49,795 nt of DNA from Actinomycetes bacterium (GTDB lineage: Bacteria > Actinomycetota > Actinomycetes > JAHEKZ01): contig JAHEKZ010000008.1 of NCBI GenBank assembly GCA_024644435.1, positions 14,471 through 64,265 on the forward strand, written 5' to 3'. The notes under the pieces were generated by a model, which saw only the letters and a list, made by a program, of their open reading frames with translations, did no database searches and was not told where the DNA came from. A program made the translations under genes and the position numbers. Below are positions 15,140 through 24,647 of this stretch, piece after piece. How positions within the stretch are numbered: the first letter of the stretch is position 1; the number at the start of each line of letters is the position of its first letter.

Positions 15140-15982
15140 GTGAGCAGACCCGCAGATCTCTCGGCCATGGCCCAGCACTGGACGGACGCCCTGGCGTCCT
15201 GGGCGATCCCGCAACCCATCCTGGACGCAGCAACGCGCGACCCATGGATGCTGCCGGTCGCGAGGTTTGCCGGCCGAGCCGATCGGGCAGTCGCCGATCC
15301 GGCGGGAGTCTCGTTCGAGCGGGCCGCCGAGGTACTCAGAGAAGACCAGGGGTCGGTTCTCGACGTCGGGGCCGGCGCGGGAGCGGCGTCGCTGCCGCTG
15401 GCGCCATGGGCCAGCTCACTCACTGCGGTCGATGGCCAGGCCGCGATGTTGGAGGCGTTTGCAGAACGCGCGTCCACCGTGGGGATTGGTCATCACGAGG
15501 TCCTGGGCACCTGGCCCGCCGTTGCTGCTGAAGTTGCGGCGCACGACGTCGCCGTGGTGCACCACGTCGTCTACAACGTGGCTGACATCGTGCAGTTCCT
15601 GGCGGCGCTCGACGCCAAGGCTCGCAGACGTGTCGTGCTCGAGCTGCCGCCGCATCACCCACTCTCCTGGATGAACCCGCTCTGGAGGCAGTTCCACGGC
15701 ATCGACCGACCCGTGAGCCCGATCGCCGGTGACGTCGTGGAGATCCTGGGCGCCATGGATGTGGCCGACCTGCGCGCTGAGTACTGGACGAACGCCGATC
15801 CGGCAGCAGCTGATGGCTCCGACAGCGAGACGCTCGAGGAGCGGGCAGCACTGGTCACCCAGCGGCTCTGTCTCCCCGTCGAGCGCGAGCCTGACGTGGC
15901 GCTCGCTCTGGCGGACATCGCTCCCGGCTACCACCGCGAGGTGGTCACCATCAGCTGGACGCCGGGAAGCTCACGGGTTTGA
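15140..15982 (+). CDS. Class I SAM-dependent methyltransferase
   Basis: The product is 280 residues from GTG at 15140 (ATG at 15167 is an alternative giving 271). SAM-binding motif I (VLDVGAGAG) is at 73-81, followed by an acidic residue in LTAVD and a VVHHVVYNV segment in the motif IV position. Substrate unknown. A longer open frame continues upstream, but it runs inside fbiA and is not credible. The gene is divergent from fbiA by 15 bases, so both probably share a promoter region. A link to F420 chemistry is suggested only by position. It ends 28 bases from the convergent histidine kinase. Confidence 0.75.
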   Translation: MSRPADLSAMAQHWTDALASWAIPQPILDAATRDPWMLPVARFAGRADRAVADPAGVSFERAAEVLREDQGSVLDVGAGAGAASLPLAPWASSLTAVDGQAAMLEAFAERASTVGIGHHEVLGTWPAVAAEVAAHDVAVVHHVVYNVADIVQFLAALDAKARRRVVLELPPHHPLSWMNPLWRQFHGIDRPVSPIAGDVVEILGAMDVADLRAEYWTNADPAAADGSDSETLEERAALVTQRLCLPVEREPDVALALADIAPGYHREVVTISWTPGSSRV

Positions 15983-16005
15983 CCACAGGCTGAACCTACG
16001 CAGGT

Positions 16006-16022
16006 CGGCCCTACGCGGGCCG
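16006..16022. terminator. Hairpin between convergent methyltransferase and kinase genes
   Basis: CGGCCC (16006-16011) and GGGCCG (16017-16022) form a perfect 6-bp stem with a 5-base loop at the kinase stop codon. No T-tract is present. It may serve both convergent transcripts. Confidence 0.4.
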
Positions 16023-17066
16023 GACGGACGCAGGCTGGACGGACGCAGGGTCGACGGTCGCCGGGATCTCGACCACGAAGCGACAGCCACCACCGACGTT
16101 CTGCACGCGCACGACACCGCTGTGCGCGGTCACGATTCCCTGCACGATGGCCAGACCCAGCCCGGCGCCACCATCTGGGTCAGGGGTACGGGCCTGGTCA
16201 CCACGGAACCCGGCCTCGAATATGCGGCTGAGGTCTGCTTCGGGGATCCCGCCGCAGGCGTCCGTGACCGTCACCGTGGCGGTGCCGTTCACGATGGCGG
16301 CGACCACGTCGACCGTGCCGTCATGAGGTGTGTGGCGAATCGCGTTGCCCACGAGGTTGGTGATCGCGCGCCTGAGCTCGCGCTCGTCGGCGCTGATCGT
16401 GGCGCTAGCAGCACCGCGTGCCTCTGCCGAGAGGGTGACGCCGCGAGCGTCAGCCAGTGGTGTGGTGGCCGCCACGACATCACCGACGACATCGGTCAGC
16501 GAGATCTGTTCGCGAACAAGGTTCAGCGCACCTGCGTTGATGCGGGACAGCTCGAAGAGGTCGTCGACCATGCCGGTCAGTCGGTCGACCTCGGTGCGTA
16601 GCTGACGGTGGTACCGCGCGGGGTCGGGCGCCACTCCGTCCTCGAGCGCCTCGGTCATCGCCCTCATCCCGGCCAGCGGCGTGCGCAGGTCGTGAGATAC
16701 CCATGCCACGAGCTCGCGGCGAGTTCGCTCGGCCTCCTCTGCCCTGGCCTGATCCTCAGCGAGCTCGCGGGAGTGATGCTCGATCTGGTCGATGCGACGT
16801 GACAGCAACAGCCCCACCCCGACGGCGACGAAGCCGGCCGAGGCGCACACCACCAGGACGACACCGAGGTCGTGCGACGACAGGAACATCCGTTGCGAGG
16901 TGGCCACGACACCGACCACCACCGCAACCACCGCGGTCACCGGTGCGAGCCAGGCGAGCGTGCGGGCCGAACGTCGGCCGAGCAGGTGGAGCACAACCAG
17001 GCCCACAGCACCGACCACTGCGCTGCTCACGATCGCCGTGACGGTCACCGACATCCAGGGGTTCAT
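16011..17066 (-). CDS. Membrane sensor histidine kinase
   Basis: The 351-residue protein has three predicted membrane segments (about 5-28, 36-56, 66-88) with little extracytoplasmic sequence. A HisKA domain follows with the phospho-acceptor H125 in VSHDLRTP, then HATPase_c with the N-box ([18 protein letters not shown]), DACGGIP and GAGLGLAI motifs. The small outside portion suggests it senses a membrane or intracellular cue. The ATG at 17066 overlaps the response regulator stop by 4 bases (ATGA), so the two are co-translated. The tail has a short [12 protein letters not shown] repeat. The specific system could not be identified. Confidence 0.9.
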   Translation of the reverse strand: MNPWMSVTVTAIVSSAVVGAVGLVVLHLLGRRSARTLAWLAPVTAVVAVVVGVVATSQRMFLSSHDLGVVLVVCASAGFVAVGVGLLLSRRIDQIEHHSRELAEDQARAEEAERTRRELVAWVSHDLRTPLAGMRAMTEALEDGVAPDPARYHRQLRTEVDRLTGMVDDLFELSRINAGALNLVREQISLTDVVGDVVAATTPLADARGVTLSAEARGAASATISADERELRRAITNLVGNAIRHTPHDGTVDVVAAIVNGTATVTVTDACGGIPEADLSRIFEAGFRGDQARTPDPDGGAGLGLAIVQGIVTAHSGVVRVQNVGGGCRFVVEIPATVDPASVQPASVRPA

Positions 17067-17821
17067 GACTCTGGCTCCATGGCGTCCCACCGGTATCCGA
17101 CGCCCCATACGGTCATCAGCCGCGCAGGGTCGGTCGGGTCGGGCTCGACCTTCTCCCGCAGTCGTCGAACGTGCACGGTCACTGTGGACTGGTCGCCGAA
17201 TGACCACCCCCACACCTGCTCCATCAGCTCACTGCGCGAGAAGGCGTGACCTGGGTGCGCCAGCAGAAAGGCCAGCAAGTCGAACTCGCGACTGGTCAGT
17301 GGCAGCGGCACCCCGGCGCGGGTTGCGATGTGAGCCACCGTGTCGAGTGTCAGATCACCGTCACGGAGCACTGGGTCGTCGTCGGGCGCTGCGGCACCGG
17401 TCTCACGGGCTGATCTGCGCAGCACCGATTGGACGCGCAACACGAGCTCGCGTGGGCTGAATGGCTTGGTGACGTAGTCGTCGGCGCCGACCTCCAGTCC
17501 GAGGACACGGTCAACTTCGTCCCCGAGTGCGGTCAGCATGATGATGGGGACGTGAGACGTCGCCCTGAGCCGTCGGCACACCTCGAGACCGTCGAGGTCG
17601 GGGAGCATCAGGTCGAGGACGACGAGGTCTGGAGACTCGGCATCGAAGGCTGTGAGGGCGGACGCCCCGTCGCCGACGTGCACCGCCCGCAGGCCCGCAC
17701 GTTCGAGGTAGGTGACCACCACCTCGGCAACCGTGCGGTCGTCGTCGACGACGAGGACCGTCGCAGAGCCGTCGGCCGGCATCGGCGAGGAGCCGGCGGC
17801 TGATGAGGTAGGGGTGCTCAC
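17063..17821 (-). CDS. OmpR/PhoB-family response regulator
   Basis: The 252-residue product has a receiver domain with acidic pocket VVDDD, phospho-acceptor D70 (LVVLDLMLP) and the KPFSP lysine, then a winged-helix DNA-binding domain ([13 protein letters not shown], [20 protein letters not shown] segment, GVGYRW end). A longer open frame runs to 17962, but GTG at 17821 sits exactly 6 bases after TACGCT, which fits a leaderless promoter, and the receiver domain begins about 20 residues later. It is the cognate partner of the overlapping kinase. The regulon is unknown. Confidence 0.9.
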   Translation of the reverse strand: MSTPTSSAAGSSPMPADGSATVLVVDDDRTVAEVVVTYLERAGLRAVHVGDGASALTAFDAESPDLVVLDLMLPDLDGLEVCRRLRATSHVPIIMLTALGDEVDRVLGLEVGADDYVTKPFSPRELVLRVQSVLRRSARETGAAAPDDDPVLRDGDLTLDTVAHIATRAGVPLPLTSREFDLLAFLLAHPGHAFSRSELMEQVWGWSFGDQSTVTVHVRRLREKVEPDPTDPARLMTVWGVGYRWDAMEPES

Positions 17822-17827
17822 GGCGTC

Positions 17828-17833
17828 AGCGTA
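17828..17833 (-). promoter_or_regulatory. -10 element TACGCT, leaderless start of response regulator
   Basis: On the minus strand TACGCT is followed by GACGCC and then the GTG at 17821. The same hexamer at the same spacing precedes fbiC. Confidence 0.6.
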
Positions 17834-17870
17834 CGTGCGCCTGGCCGTGAGCACCGCCCGTGCTCCGCGG

Positions 17871-18347
17871 TCAGCGACCGGCAACGGGGCAGACAAAGTC
17901 GGCGCCGGGCATCCGGGTGATGGTGATGTCTCCCGCCCCGGCGGCTGTGAGGACATCCTCATCAGAGGTGAGCAGGTAGGGCACGGTGTTCCAGGTCACG
18001 AGGTGCACGGCCCAGCGACCGCCGTGGTAGTTGTCGCCAGGCGCGGCCGACGTGATGGCGAGCTGCTGGGCGACGCCACCGACCACCGGGTAGATGGCGT
18101 CGATGCCTCGTCCGGGCTGACTGGTCGGGGTTGCGACCGTTCGCACGACGTGGCCTTCGTAGTAGAGCGTGCCGAAGTTGGCGCCCTGTGGGTTGCTGCT
18201 GTCGGCCTGCGCCGTTCCTGCACCGACCAGAGGGGTGAGCGCGAGTGCTGCTGCGGCCGCCAACGCTGCGATGCGCGTTGCCGTGGTTCGTGACGGGGCG
18301 GTTCGTGACGGGGCGGTGCGTGACGGGGCGGTGCGTGACGGGGTCAT
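17871..18347 (-). CDS. Small secreted protein of unknown function
   Basis: The 158-residue protein is not recognised. Its N-terminus is an unusual signal peptide: four PSRTA-type units (residues 3-21) give a long basic n-region, followed by a hydrophobic alanine/leucine core (about 25-40) and an AQA cleavage site after residue 48. The mature part is ~110 residues, with two regions rich in aromatic residues (LYYEGH, GGRWAVHLVTWNTVPYLL) and a single Cys near the end. The ATG at 18347 has GAGGAG five bases upstream. The gene lies 49 bases upstream of the response regulator and could be regulated with or by it, which is inference. Confidence 0.75.
   Translation of the reverse strand: MTPSRTAPSRTAPSRTAPSRTTATRIAALAAAAALALTPLVGAGTAQADSSNPQGANFGTLYYEGHVVRTVATPTSQPGRGIDAIYPVVGGVAQQLAITSAAPGDNYHGGRWAVHLVTWNTVPYLLTSDEDVLTAAGAGDITITRMPGADFVCPVAGR
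18286..18345 (+). repeat. Four tandem 15-bp units inside a signal peptide
   Basis: Units at 18286, 18301, 18316 and 18331: two copies of GTTCGTGACGGGGCG, then GTGCGTGACGGGGCG and a final copy ending in TC. Read on the minus strand they encode the PSRTA units. As 15 is a multiple of 3, copy-number change would lengthen or shorten the signal peptide without a frameshift. Confidence 0.9.
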
Positions 18348-18453
18348 CGGGGCTCCTCGAGCTTCTGGGATGTTCGGTCACTGGTGACGCTAGGCAGCGG
18401 GGGGCGCGGTTCCGAGGGTGAAGCAGTGACGAGACCCTTACCGATCCCTGACG

Positions 18454-18459
18454 TACGCT
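18454..18459 (+). promoter_or_regulatory. -10 element TACGCT, leaderless start of fbiC
   Basis: TACGCT is followed by 6 bases (CGGCCC) and the GTG at 18466. No ribosome-binding site fits. Confidence 0.6.
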
Positions 18460-18465
18460 CGGCCC

Positions 18466-21033
18466 GTGCTGCACACGCAAGAGACGGCCCGCGCCCTGCG
18501 CCGGGCCGAGCAGGGGCGAGAGGTGGACGCGTCCGAGGCGGCAGCGCTCATGGCTGCCAGGGGCCCTGCACTTCAGTCGCTGCTTGCCGTGGCATCAGAC
18601 CTGCGCGACCGAGGGCTCGACGACGGCGGGCGTCCGCGTGTCATCACCTACTCGCGCAAGGTGTTCATCCCGCTCACCCGTCTCTGTCGCGACCGATGCC
18701 ACTACTGCACCTTCGCGGCGGCGCCGGCCGACGTCGGGGCTCCGTACCTGTCGCCGGACGAGGTTCTCGCGATCGCGAGGGCCGGAGCTGCCCAGAAGTG
18801 CAAGGAGGCTCTGTTCACCCTGGGTGACCGCCCTGAGCACCGCTGGCCGCAGGCGCGTACCTGGCTCGACGAGGCGGGGTACGCGAGCACCGTCGACTAC
18901 GTGCGAGCCATGGCCATCCTCGTCCTCGAGGAGACCGGCTTGCTACCCCATCTCAACCCGGGGGTCATGTCGTGGCAGGAACTCGTGCAGCTCAAGCCGG
19001 TGGCCCCGTCGATGGGCATGATGCTCGAGACGACCAGCACGCGACTGTGGTCCGAGCCGGGCCAGCCGCACTACGGATCCCCTGACAAAGAGCCGGCCGT
19101 TCGCCTTGAGGTGCTCGAGAACGCCGGACGCCTCTCGGTGCCCTTCACGACGGGGATCCTGGTCGGTATCGGGGAGACGCTGGTCGAGCGCGCCGAGAGT
19201 CTGCTGGCGATCCGCTCGGCCCACCGCCGCCACGGGCACGTGCAGGAGGTGATCGTCCAGAACTTCCGCTCCAAGCCGCGAACGGCGATGGCCGGCACTC
19301 CTGACCTCGACCCGGAGGACTTCGTGGCCACCGTGGCGACGGCCCGCGTGCTGCTCGGCCCGGCAGTCCGCATCCAGGTGCCTCCGAACCTGTCGGACCT
19401 GGACGCACTTCCAACACTGCTTGCTGCGGGGATCGACGACTGGGGTGGAGTCAGTCCTCTGACACCAGATCACGTCAACCCCGAGCGACCCTGGCCGCAC
19501 GTGACCGAGCTCGCTGAGCAGACCGCTGCGGCCGGGTTCACCCTGCGCGAACGACTGACGGTCCACCCGGCCTACGTGCACCGAGGTGAGAGGTGGATCG
19601 ACCCTCGGCTCGACCGCCATATCGACGCGCTCGCGGAGGCGTCCGGACTGGCGAGCGAAGGCGTCACACCTGCCGGGCTGCCATGGCAGGAGCCTGACCG
19701 CCTCGACGGTGCCGGTCGGGTGGACCTGTATCGCGACGTCGACTCACATGGACGTAGCTCCGCGGTCCGCAGCGATGCCGACAGTGCGTTCGGTTCGTGG
19801 GGTGAGGTCGCCAAGGCTGCCGGGGATGCGACTAGTCCGCCCAGGCTTGACGTCGACGTCCGGGAAGCGCTTCGAGTGGCCGAGATGCAACCGTCCTCAC
19901 TCCTGCGACCAGAGCACGAAGCGCAAGCCCTTGCTCTGCTGTCGGCGCGGGGCCAAGACCTGCAGGCGGTCGCTGACCTGGCGGATGCGGTGCGGCACGA
20001 CACCGTCGGCGATGAGGTCACGTTCGTCGTCAACCGCAACATCAACTTCACGAACGTCTGCTACACCGGGTGCCGGTTCTGCGCCTTCGCGCAGCGTCGT
20101 TCGGATGCCGATGCGTACGAGCTGTCAGCCGAGCAGGTCGTCGCTCGTGCCGCTGAGGCATGGGATCTGGGAGCGACGGAGGTCTGCCTTCAAGGGGGGA
20201 TCGATCCCCAGCTTCCGACGACCCACTACGTCGATCTGGTGCGCTCGATCAAACAGGCCCTGCCCGAGATGCACGTCCACGCCTTCAGCCCGATGGAGGT
20301 CGCCACCGGCGCAGCCCGAGCAGGCGTGCCGATCGTCGAGTTCTTGTCGCTCCTGCAGGAAGCGGGGCTGGGGTCGCTTCCTGGCACAGCCGCGGAGATC
20401 CTCGACGACGACGTGCGCTGGGTCCTGACGAAGGGGAAGCTGCCGACGGCGACCTGGGTGGAGGTGGTCGAGGCAGCTCATCGGCTGGGTCTGCCCACGA
20501 GCAGCACGATCATGTTCGGCCACGTCGACCGGCCGGAGCACTGGCTCACCCACCTCCGCGTGCTGGCCCAGGTGCAGGATCACGCTCGTGACTGCGGCAG
20601 TGGCGGCTTCACGGAGTTCGTCCCGTTGCCCTACATCCATCACTCGGCACCGCTCTACCTGGCGGGAATCGGCCGCGCCGGGCCGACTGCCGACGAGACC
20701 AGGGCCGTGCACGCCGCCGGGCGACTGCTGCTGCACGGCCGGATCGACCATGTGCAGGTCTCGTGGGTGAAGCTGGGCGCTGCTGGCGTGCACACCATGC
20801 TGCGCTCAGGTGCGGACGACCTCGGCGGAACGTTGATGGAGGAGACGATCAGTCGCATGGCCGGGAGCGCGCACGGCTCGGCGACTCCCGTCGCCGACCT
20901 GGTCGGCTGGGCCGCCGACGTGGGGCGCCCCGCTCGCCAGCGGACCACCACGTACGGCTCGGTCACGGCAGAAAGGTCCGAACGGTCGATCCGGACGGGT
21001 GGAGTTCTCCCACAGGACGCTACGAGCCTCTGA
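18466..21033 (+). CDS. fbiC: FbiC: Fo (7,8-didemethyl-8-hydroxy-5-deazariboflavin) synthase
   Basis: The 855-residue protein holds two radical SAM domains. The CofG-like N-half has CX3CX2C at C74, C78, C81; the CofH-like C-half has CX3CX2C at C532, C536, C539. CofH joins tyrosine-derived material to the ribityl-diaminouracil precursor and CofG closes the deazaflavin ring, each using a [4Fe-4S] cluster and SAM. The fused form and its length (M. tuberculosis FbiC about 856) are typical of actinobacteria. The Fo made here is the substrate of FbiA. In M. tuberculosis fbiC is unlinked to fbiAB, while here all three lie within 8.2 kb. GTG at 18466 appears leaderless. Confidence 0.95.
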   Translation: MLHTQETARALRRAEQGREVDASEAAALMAARGPALQSLLAVASDLRDRGLDDGGRPRVITYSRKVFIPLTRLCRDRCHYCTFAAAPADVGAPYLSPDEVLAIARAGAAQKCKEALFTLGDRPEHRWPQARTWLDEAGYASTVDYVRAMAILVLEETGLLPHLNPGVMSWQELVQLKPVAPSMGMMLETTSTRLWSEPGQPHYGSPDKEPAVRLEVLENAGRLSVPFTTGILVGIGETLVERAESLLAIRSAHRRHGHVQEVIVQNFRSKPRTAMAGTPDLDPEDFVATVATARVLLGPAVRIQVPPNLSDLDALPTLLAAGIDDWGGVSPLTPDHVNPERPWPHVTELAEQTAAAGFTLRERLTVHPAYVHRGERWIDPRLDRHIDALAEASGLASEGVTPAGLPWQEPDRLDGAGRVDLYRDVDSHGRSSAVRSDADSAFGSWGEVAKAAGDATSPPRLDVDVREALRVAEMQPSSLLRPEHEAQALALLSARGQDLQAVADLADAVRHDTVGDEVTFVVNRNINFTNVCYTGCRFCAFAQRRSDADAYELSAEQVVARAAEAWDLGATEVCLQGGIDPQLPTTHYVDLVRSIKQALPEMHVHAFSPMEVATGAARAGVPIVEFLSLLQEAGLGSLPGTAAEILDDDVRWVLTKGKLPTATWVEVVEAAHRLGLPTSSTIMFGHVDRPEHWLTHLRVLAQVQDHARDCGSGGFTEFVPLPYIHHSAPLYLAGIGRAGPTADETRAVHAAGRLLLHGRIDHVQVSWVKLGAAGVHTMLRSGADDLGGTLMEETISRMAGSAHGSATPVADLVGWAADVGRPARQRTTTYGSVTAERSERSIRTGGVLPQDATSL

Positions 21034-21066
21034 CCTGCAACGATGCCGGACCGTCAGAGCACATGT

Positions 21067-21082
21067 GTAGTCGTACGACTAC
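21067..21082. promoter_or_regulatory. Perfect 16-bp palindrome upstream of whiB2-like gene
   Basis: GTAGTCGTACGACTAC is its own reverse complement over all 16 bases. It lies 41 bases upstream of a TTGACA -35-like element and 132 bases upstream of the WhiB start. A dimeric regulator site is the simplest reading; the bound protein is unknown. Confidence 0.5.
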
Positions 21083-21122
21083 TTACTGTGTCCGCGATTC
21101 AAAACGAATAGCAGAGAAAGTG

Positions 21123-21152
21123 TTGACAGAAGGGTAACGACACCCCTGTAAT
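21123..21152 (+). promoter_or_regulatory. Putative promoter of whiB2-like gene
   Basis: TTGACA (21123-21128) and TGTAAT (21147-21152) are separated by 18 bases. This is among the closest matches to a housekeeping -35/-10 pair in the window and would give a leader of about 55 bases before the GTG at 21214. Confidence 0.45.
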
Positions 21153-21213
21153 TCCACGCATGTCGTTTGACCGGTCCGTGGTCTGGCGGCACCCGTTGGG
21201 TCGAGGAGGAACG

Positions 21214-21489
21214 GTGACCGAGGCCATCAGTCTGATGGACGTGCAGGAGCTGCAGGACGACCAGGAGGTCGAGCTGACGTGGCAGGAGCGCGCGCTCTGC
21301 GCCCAGACCGATCCGGAGGCGTTCTTCCCGGAGAAGGGCGGGTCGACCCGTGAGGCCAAGAAGGTCTGCCTCGGCTGCGACGTGCGGGGTGACTGTCTGG
21401 AGTATGCGCTCGCCCACGACGAGCGATTCGGCATCTGGGGCGGGCTCTCCGAGCGTGAGCGCCGTCGCCTGAAGAAGGAAGCGGTCTAG
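21214..21489 (+). CDS. whiB2: WhiB-family iron-sulfur transcription factor (WhiB2/WhmD-like)
   Basis: The 91-residue product has the four cluster-binding cysteines C29, C52, C55, C61 (C...CX2CX5C) and the WhiB turn GIWGG at 73-77, followed by the basic RERRRLKK tail that contacts DNA. WhiB proteins bind [4Fe-4S] and act with the housekeeping sigma factor; WhiB2/WhmD/WhiB controls septation and sporulation or cell-division genes. GTG at 21214 is chosen over an upstream ATG (21160) because GAGGAGGA stands three bases before it. Location near fbi genes matches M. tuberculosis Rv3260c (whiB2). Regulation is probably through the upstream palindrome and a long leader. Confidence 0.92.
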   Translation: MTEAISLMDVQELQDDQEVELTWQERALCAQTDPEAFFPEKGGSTREAKKVCLGCDVRGDCLEYALAHDERFGIWGGLSERERRRLKKEAV

Positions 21490-21554
21490 CCAAGCGCGGG
21501 GGTCTACCCGAGACTGCGGTCGACCGCGACGCCCGGGCGCCGCCGGTGGCCCCG

Positions 21555-21560
21555 TAGTGT
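21555..21560 (+). promoter_or_regulatory. Possible -10 element TAGTGT before the glycosyltransferase
   Basis: TAGTGT lies 12 bases before the ATG at 21573. Transcription from here would give only a few leader bases. The 83-base gap to whiB2 also holds a perfect palindrome GCGGTCGACCGC at 21516-21527. Confidence 0.35.
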
Positions 21561-21572
21561 GGGGCGCCGACC

Positions 21573-24500
21573 ATGAGCCAGGACACCCACCCCTCCCCGA
21601 TGCCCGACGACCGTGGTGTCGTCGCGGTGGTGGTGGCGCATGACGGCGAGGAGTTCCTCCCCCGGACACTGGCAGCTCTGAAGGCCCTCGACCCCAGGCC
21701 GGACACGGTGGTGGCGGTCGACACGGGGTCGACCGACAGCACACCCGCGCTGCTCGCGGCGTCTCCGGCGATCGACCACGTCATCACCCTCCCGGCCGAC
21801 ACCGGCTTTGCATCCGCCGTCCACGCGGGGGTCGAGTCGGTCGCGCACCCCACGGGCTGGCTGTGGCTGTTGCACGACGACAGCGCCCCTGCGCCTGAGG
21901 CGCTCGGCGCCCTCCTTGACTGCGCGGTCGACCAGCCGTCGGTCGCTGTCTGCGGGCCGAAGGTGCTCGGATGGGACGAGCCGCGACGCCTGCTCGAGGT
22001 GGGGGTCACCATCTCTCGATCGGGGAGGCGGCACACGGGCCTGGAGCCAGGGGAGCAGGACCAGGGGCAGTACGAGGGCCAGCGCGACACCCTCGCGGTC
22101 GGAACTGCAGGGCTGCTGGTGCGGCGCGACGTGTGGGACGAACTCGGTGGCCTCGACCGCTCGCTGCACTTCTTCCGGGACGACGTCGACTTCGGTTGGC
22201 GGGCCAATTTGGCGGGCCACCGCGTCGTGGTCGCCACGAGCTCGGTGATCCACCACGCCGAGGCGATGGCGAGGGGGCGTCGGGTCGAGGCCCCGCGGGA
22301 TCCGCACGCTGTCGACCGGGCCAGTGCCCTGTACACGCTCTTGGCCAACGGACGCACGTCCACCCTCGTCTTCCGATGGCTGTGGCTCCTGCTCCAGACG
22401 CTGGTCCGCGCACTGGGGTACGTCCTCGGAAAGGCGCCGCGCGAGGCGGCGGCCGAGCTGAGCGCGGTCTGGACTGTGTTGCTGCGTCCCGGTCGACTGT
22501 GGCGGGCGCGTCGAGAACGTCGAGACCGAAAGGTGCCGGCACGAAGTCTGCGATCGCTCTTTCCGCCGCCAGGCCAACAGGTCCGTCAAACATTCGACAC
22601 CCTCGCGGGGTCGCTGAGTATCGAGACCGACGTGCACCCCAGCACGATCTTGGAGTCCGGTCCGGTGGAGGAAGATCTCGACTCGTTCGTGGCCGCCGGT
22701 TCCGGACGCCTGGGCCGGTGGGTCCGTAGGCCCGGGGTGCTGCTCTTCGCCGGCTTGGTGGCGATCGAGCTGATCGCCTGGCGCGGGCTCTACCGCGGGG
22801 GTGCTCTGCACGGTGGGGCGATGCTGCCGATGCCGTCAGGCGCCAGCGACCTCTGGCAGTCGTACACGGCGTCCTGGCATCCGGTGACCCTGGGGAGCGG
22901 GACGATGGCGCACCCGTCAACGGCAGTGCTGGCTGTGCTGGCCACCGTCCTGCTGGGTCATGCCACGTGGGTGGTGCCGGTCGTGCTCGTCGCCGGTCCG
23001 CCGCTGGCCGGGCTCCTGGCCTACCAGGTGACCCGGTCCTTCGGTCTGTCGCCGCGACTCCGCCTGTGGATCGGCGCCGCCTACGCGCTGAACCCGGTCT
23101 TTCTCGCTGCATCGGCGCAGGGCCGCTGGACGACGGTGCTCGTGGGCGTCGTCGCACCGCTGGCCGCGGTCGCCGTTGCACGAGCGGTGGGGCTCGGGTC
23201 TTCCGGGCGCGGTGATCGCGCCATATCGGTCAGGGCGACGGCGGTTGCTGTCCTGCTCCTCGGGGTGATGCTGGCGCTGGCGCCGCTGCTGATTGTGCCG
23301 TTCCTGGGTGCGGCGATCGCCCTGGGCGTCTGGGCGCCGTCGCCCCGGGCTCGAGCGGTTGCCGTTGTGCTGGCGGTCGGTCCGCCCGCTCTGTTGCTGC
23401 CGTGGTGGTCGGTCGTCGTGAGCGACCCCACGGTTCTGTTGCTCGAGCCGGGCGTGCCGTTGGTGGGCGAATCCCTGGCGCCGTGGCAGGCGGTCTTCTT
23501 CGACGCCGGAGGCTTGTGGTCGGCGCCCTGGTGGTTCGGCCTCGGTCTCGCGCTGGCGGCCCTGGTCGCCGTGCTGCGGGCCCAGCAGGTGGCGCCGGTG
23601 CGAGCGGCGCTGGCCTTCCTCGGTCTGTGCCTGGCGTGGGCTCTGTCCGTCGACACCATCACGGTGACGCCGGACACCAGTGCGCAGCCGGTTGTGGTGT
23701 GGAGCGGTTCGGTGTTGGTGTTGGCACTTGGTGCCAGCCTGGTCGCTGTGGGTACTGCGGCCCGCGGAGGCCGGATGAGACTGCAGCTGGCGACCTTCTC
23801 GTGGCGCCAGCCGACGTTCGCCGCGGTGGCGGCACTTGCTCTGCTGAGCCCACTGCTCTGGGGTGTGACGTGGATCGATCGTGGTGCCGACGGTCCGCTC
23901 GATCGCGGGTCGGCCAACCCGCTCCCGGCCTTCGTCCGAGCACAGTCGGCACTCCCCGAGCAGATTCGAACGTTGGTGCTCGAGCCCGCTGACGGTCGGC
24001 TCGCCTACACGGTTCTGCGATCACGAGATGCGCAGTGGGGTGACATCGAGACCGCGCCACCGGTCGATCGGCTCACCTCGATGAACGCCGTGGTCTCCGA
24101 CCTGGCGTCGGGGCGCGGATCTGCTCCGGTCGACGAGCTGGTGTCCCGTGGTGTCCAGTACGTGTTGGCGGTCGCCCCCGTCGACCACAAGCTCGAGGTC
24201 GCGCTCGACTCGGCTCCGGGGCTGCTCCGTGTCGCCAACCCCGGGCAGTCGTCGCTGTGGCGCGTCGAGCTGGCGGCTGGACGCGTCACTGTGCTCGCCT
24301 CCGACACCAAGCGCGAGGTGCTGGGGTCGGAGGTCTCTGGTGACCCGGTCGCGGCCCAGGTGCAGGTACCGGGGGCTGAGACCGACCGCTTGCTCGAGCT
24401 GGCCGAGCTGGCCGACGACGGGTGGGTCGCGACTGCCACCACGTCGGACCAGACCCGCGAGCTCCCCACGCCGACGGCGTCGGAGTGGGCGCAGCGCTTC

Positions 24501-24647
24501 ATCGTGGGTGCGGCGCCGAGTGACGTGGCGATGGTCGTCGACAACCCATGGCGCAGGGTGTTGCTGTGGGCCCAGCTCCTGGCGGTGGTGGCGCTCGTGC
24601 TCATCGCCCTGCCTGGTCGTTCGCGCCCGGATGAGGGGGCGGTATGA
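21573..24647 (+). CDS. Large membrane glycosyltransferase, family 2
   Basis: The 1024-residue protein starts with a GT-A family 2 domain (about 14-260): VAVDTGSTDSTP near 47-58, HDDSAP at 101-106 in the DxD-like position and FFRDDVDFGWRA at about 200-211. Amphipathic and linker sequence follows, then a long multi-pass membrane region (about 388-760) and a soluble, probably extracytoplasmic C-terminal domain (about 770-985) closed by a last membrane helix (about 990-1015). It should move a sugar from an NDP donor to a lipid-linked or wall acceptor. The stop overlaps the start of the DUF5719 gene by 4 bases, so the two products are coupled. Donor and acceptor are unknown. Confidence 0.87.
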   Translation: MSQDTHPSPMPDDRGVVAVVVAHDGEEFLPRTLAALKALDPRPDTVVAVDTGSTDSTPALLAASPAIDHVITLPADTGFASAVHAGVESVAHPTGWLWLLHDDSAPAPEALGALLDCAVDQPSVAVCGPKVLGWDEPRRLLEVGVTISRSGRRHTGLEPGEQDQGQYEGQRDTLAVGTAGLLVRRDVWDELGGLDRSLHFFRDDVDFGWRANLAGHRVVVATSSVIHHAEAMARGRRVEAPRDPHAVDRASALYTLLANGRTSTLVFRWLWLLLQTLVRALGYVLGKAPREAAAELSAVWTVLLRPGRLWRARRERRDRKVPARSLRSLFPPPGQQVRQTFDTLAGSLSIETDVHPSTILESGPVEEDLDSFVAAGSGRLGRWVRRPGVLLFAGLVAIELIAWRGLYRGGALHGGAMLPMPSGASDLWQSYTASWHPVTLGSGTMAHPSTAVLAVLATVLLGHATWVVPVVLVAGPPLAGLLAYQVTRSFGLSPRLRLWIGAAYALNPVFLAASAQGRWTTVLVGVVAPLAAVAVARAVGLGSSGRGDRAISVRATAVAVLLLGVMLALAPLLIVPFLGAAIALGVWAPSPRARAVAVVLAVGPPALLLPWWSVVVSDPTVLLLEPGVPLVGESLAPWQAVFFDAGGLWSAPWWFGLGLALAALVAVLRAQQVAPVRAALAFLGLCLAWALSVDTITVTPDTSAQPVVVWSGSVLVLALGASLVAVGTAARGGRMRLQLATFSWRQPTFAAVAALALLSPLLWGVTWIDRGADGPLDRGSANPLPAFVRAQSALPEQIRTLVLEPADGRLAYTVLRSRDAQWGDIETAPPVDRLTSMNAVVSDLASGRGSAPVDELVSRGVQYVLAVAPVDHKLEVALDSAPGLLRVANPGQSSLWRVELAAGRVTVLASDTKREVLGSEVSGDPVAAQVQVPGAETDRLLELAELADDGWVATATTSDQTRELPTPTASEWAQRFIVGAAPSDVAMVVDNPWRRVLLWAQLLAVVALVLIALPGRSRPDEGAV

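Noticed and set aside
21504-22811. Open frame of 435 codons on the minus strand
   Set aside because: Opposite the glycosyltransferase head; no recognisable domain and skewed Arg/His/Gln content.
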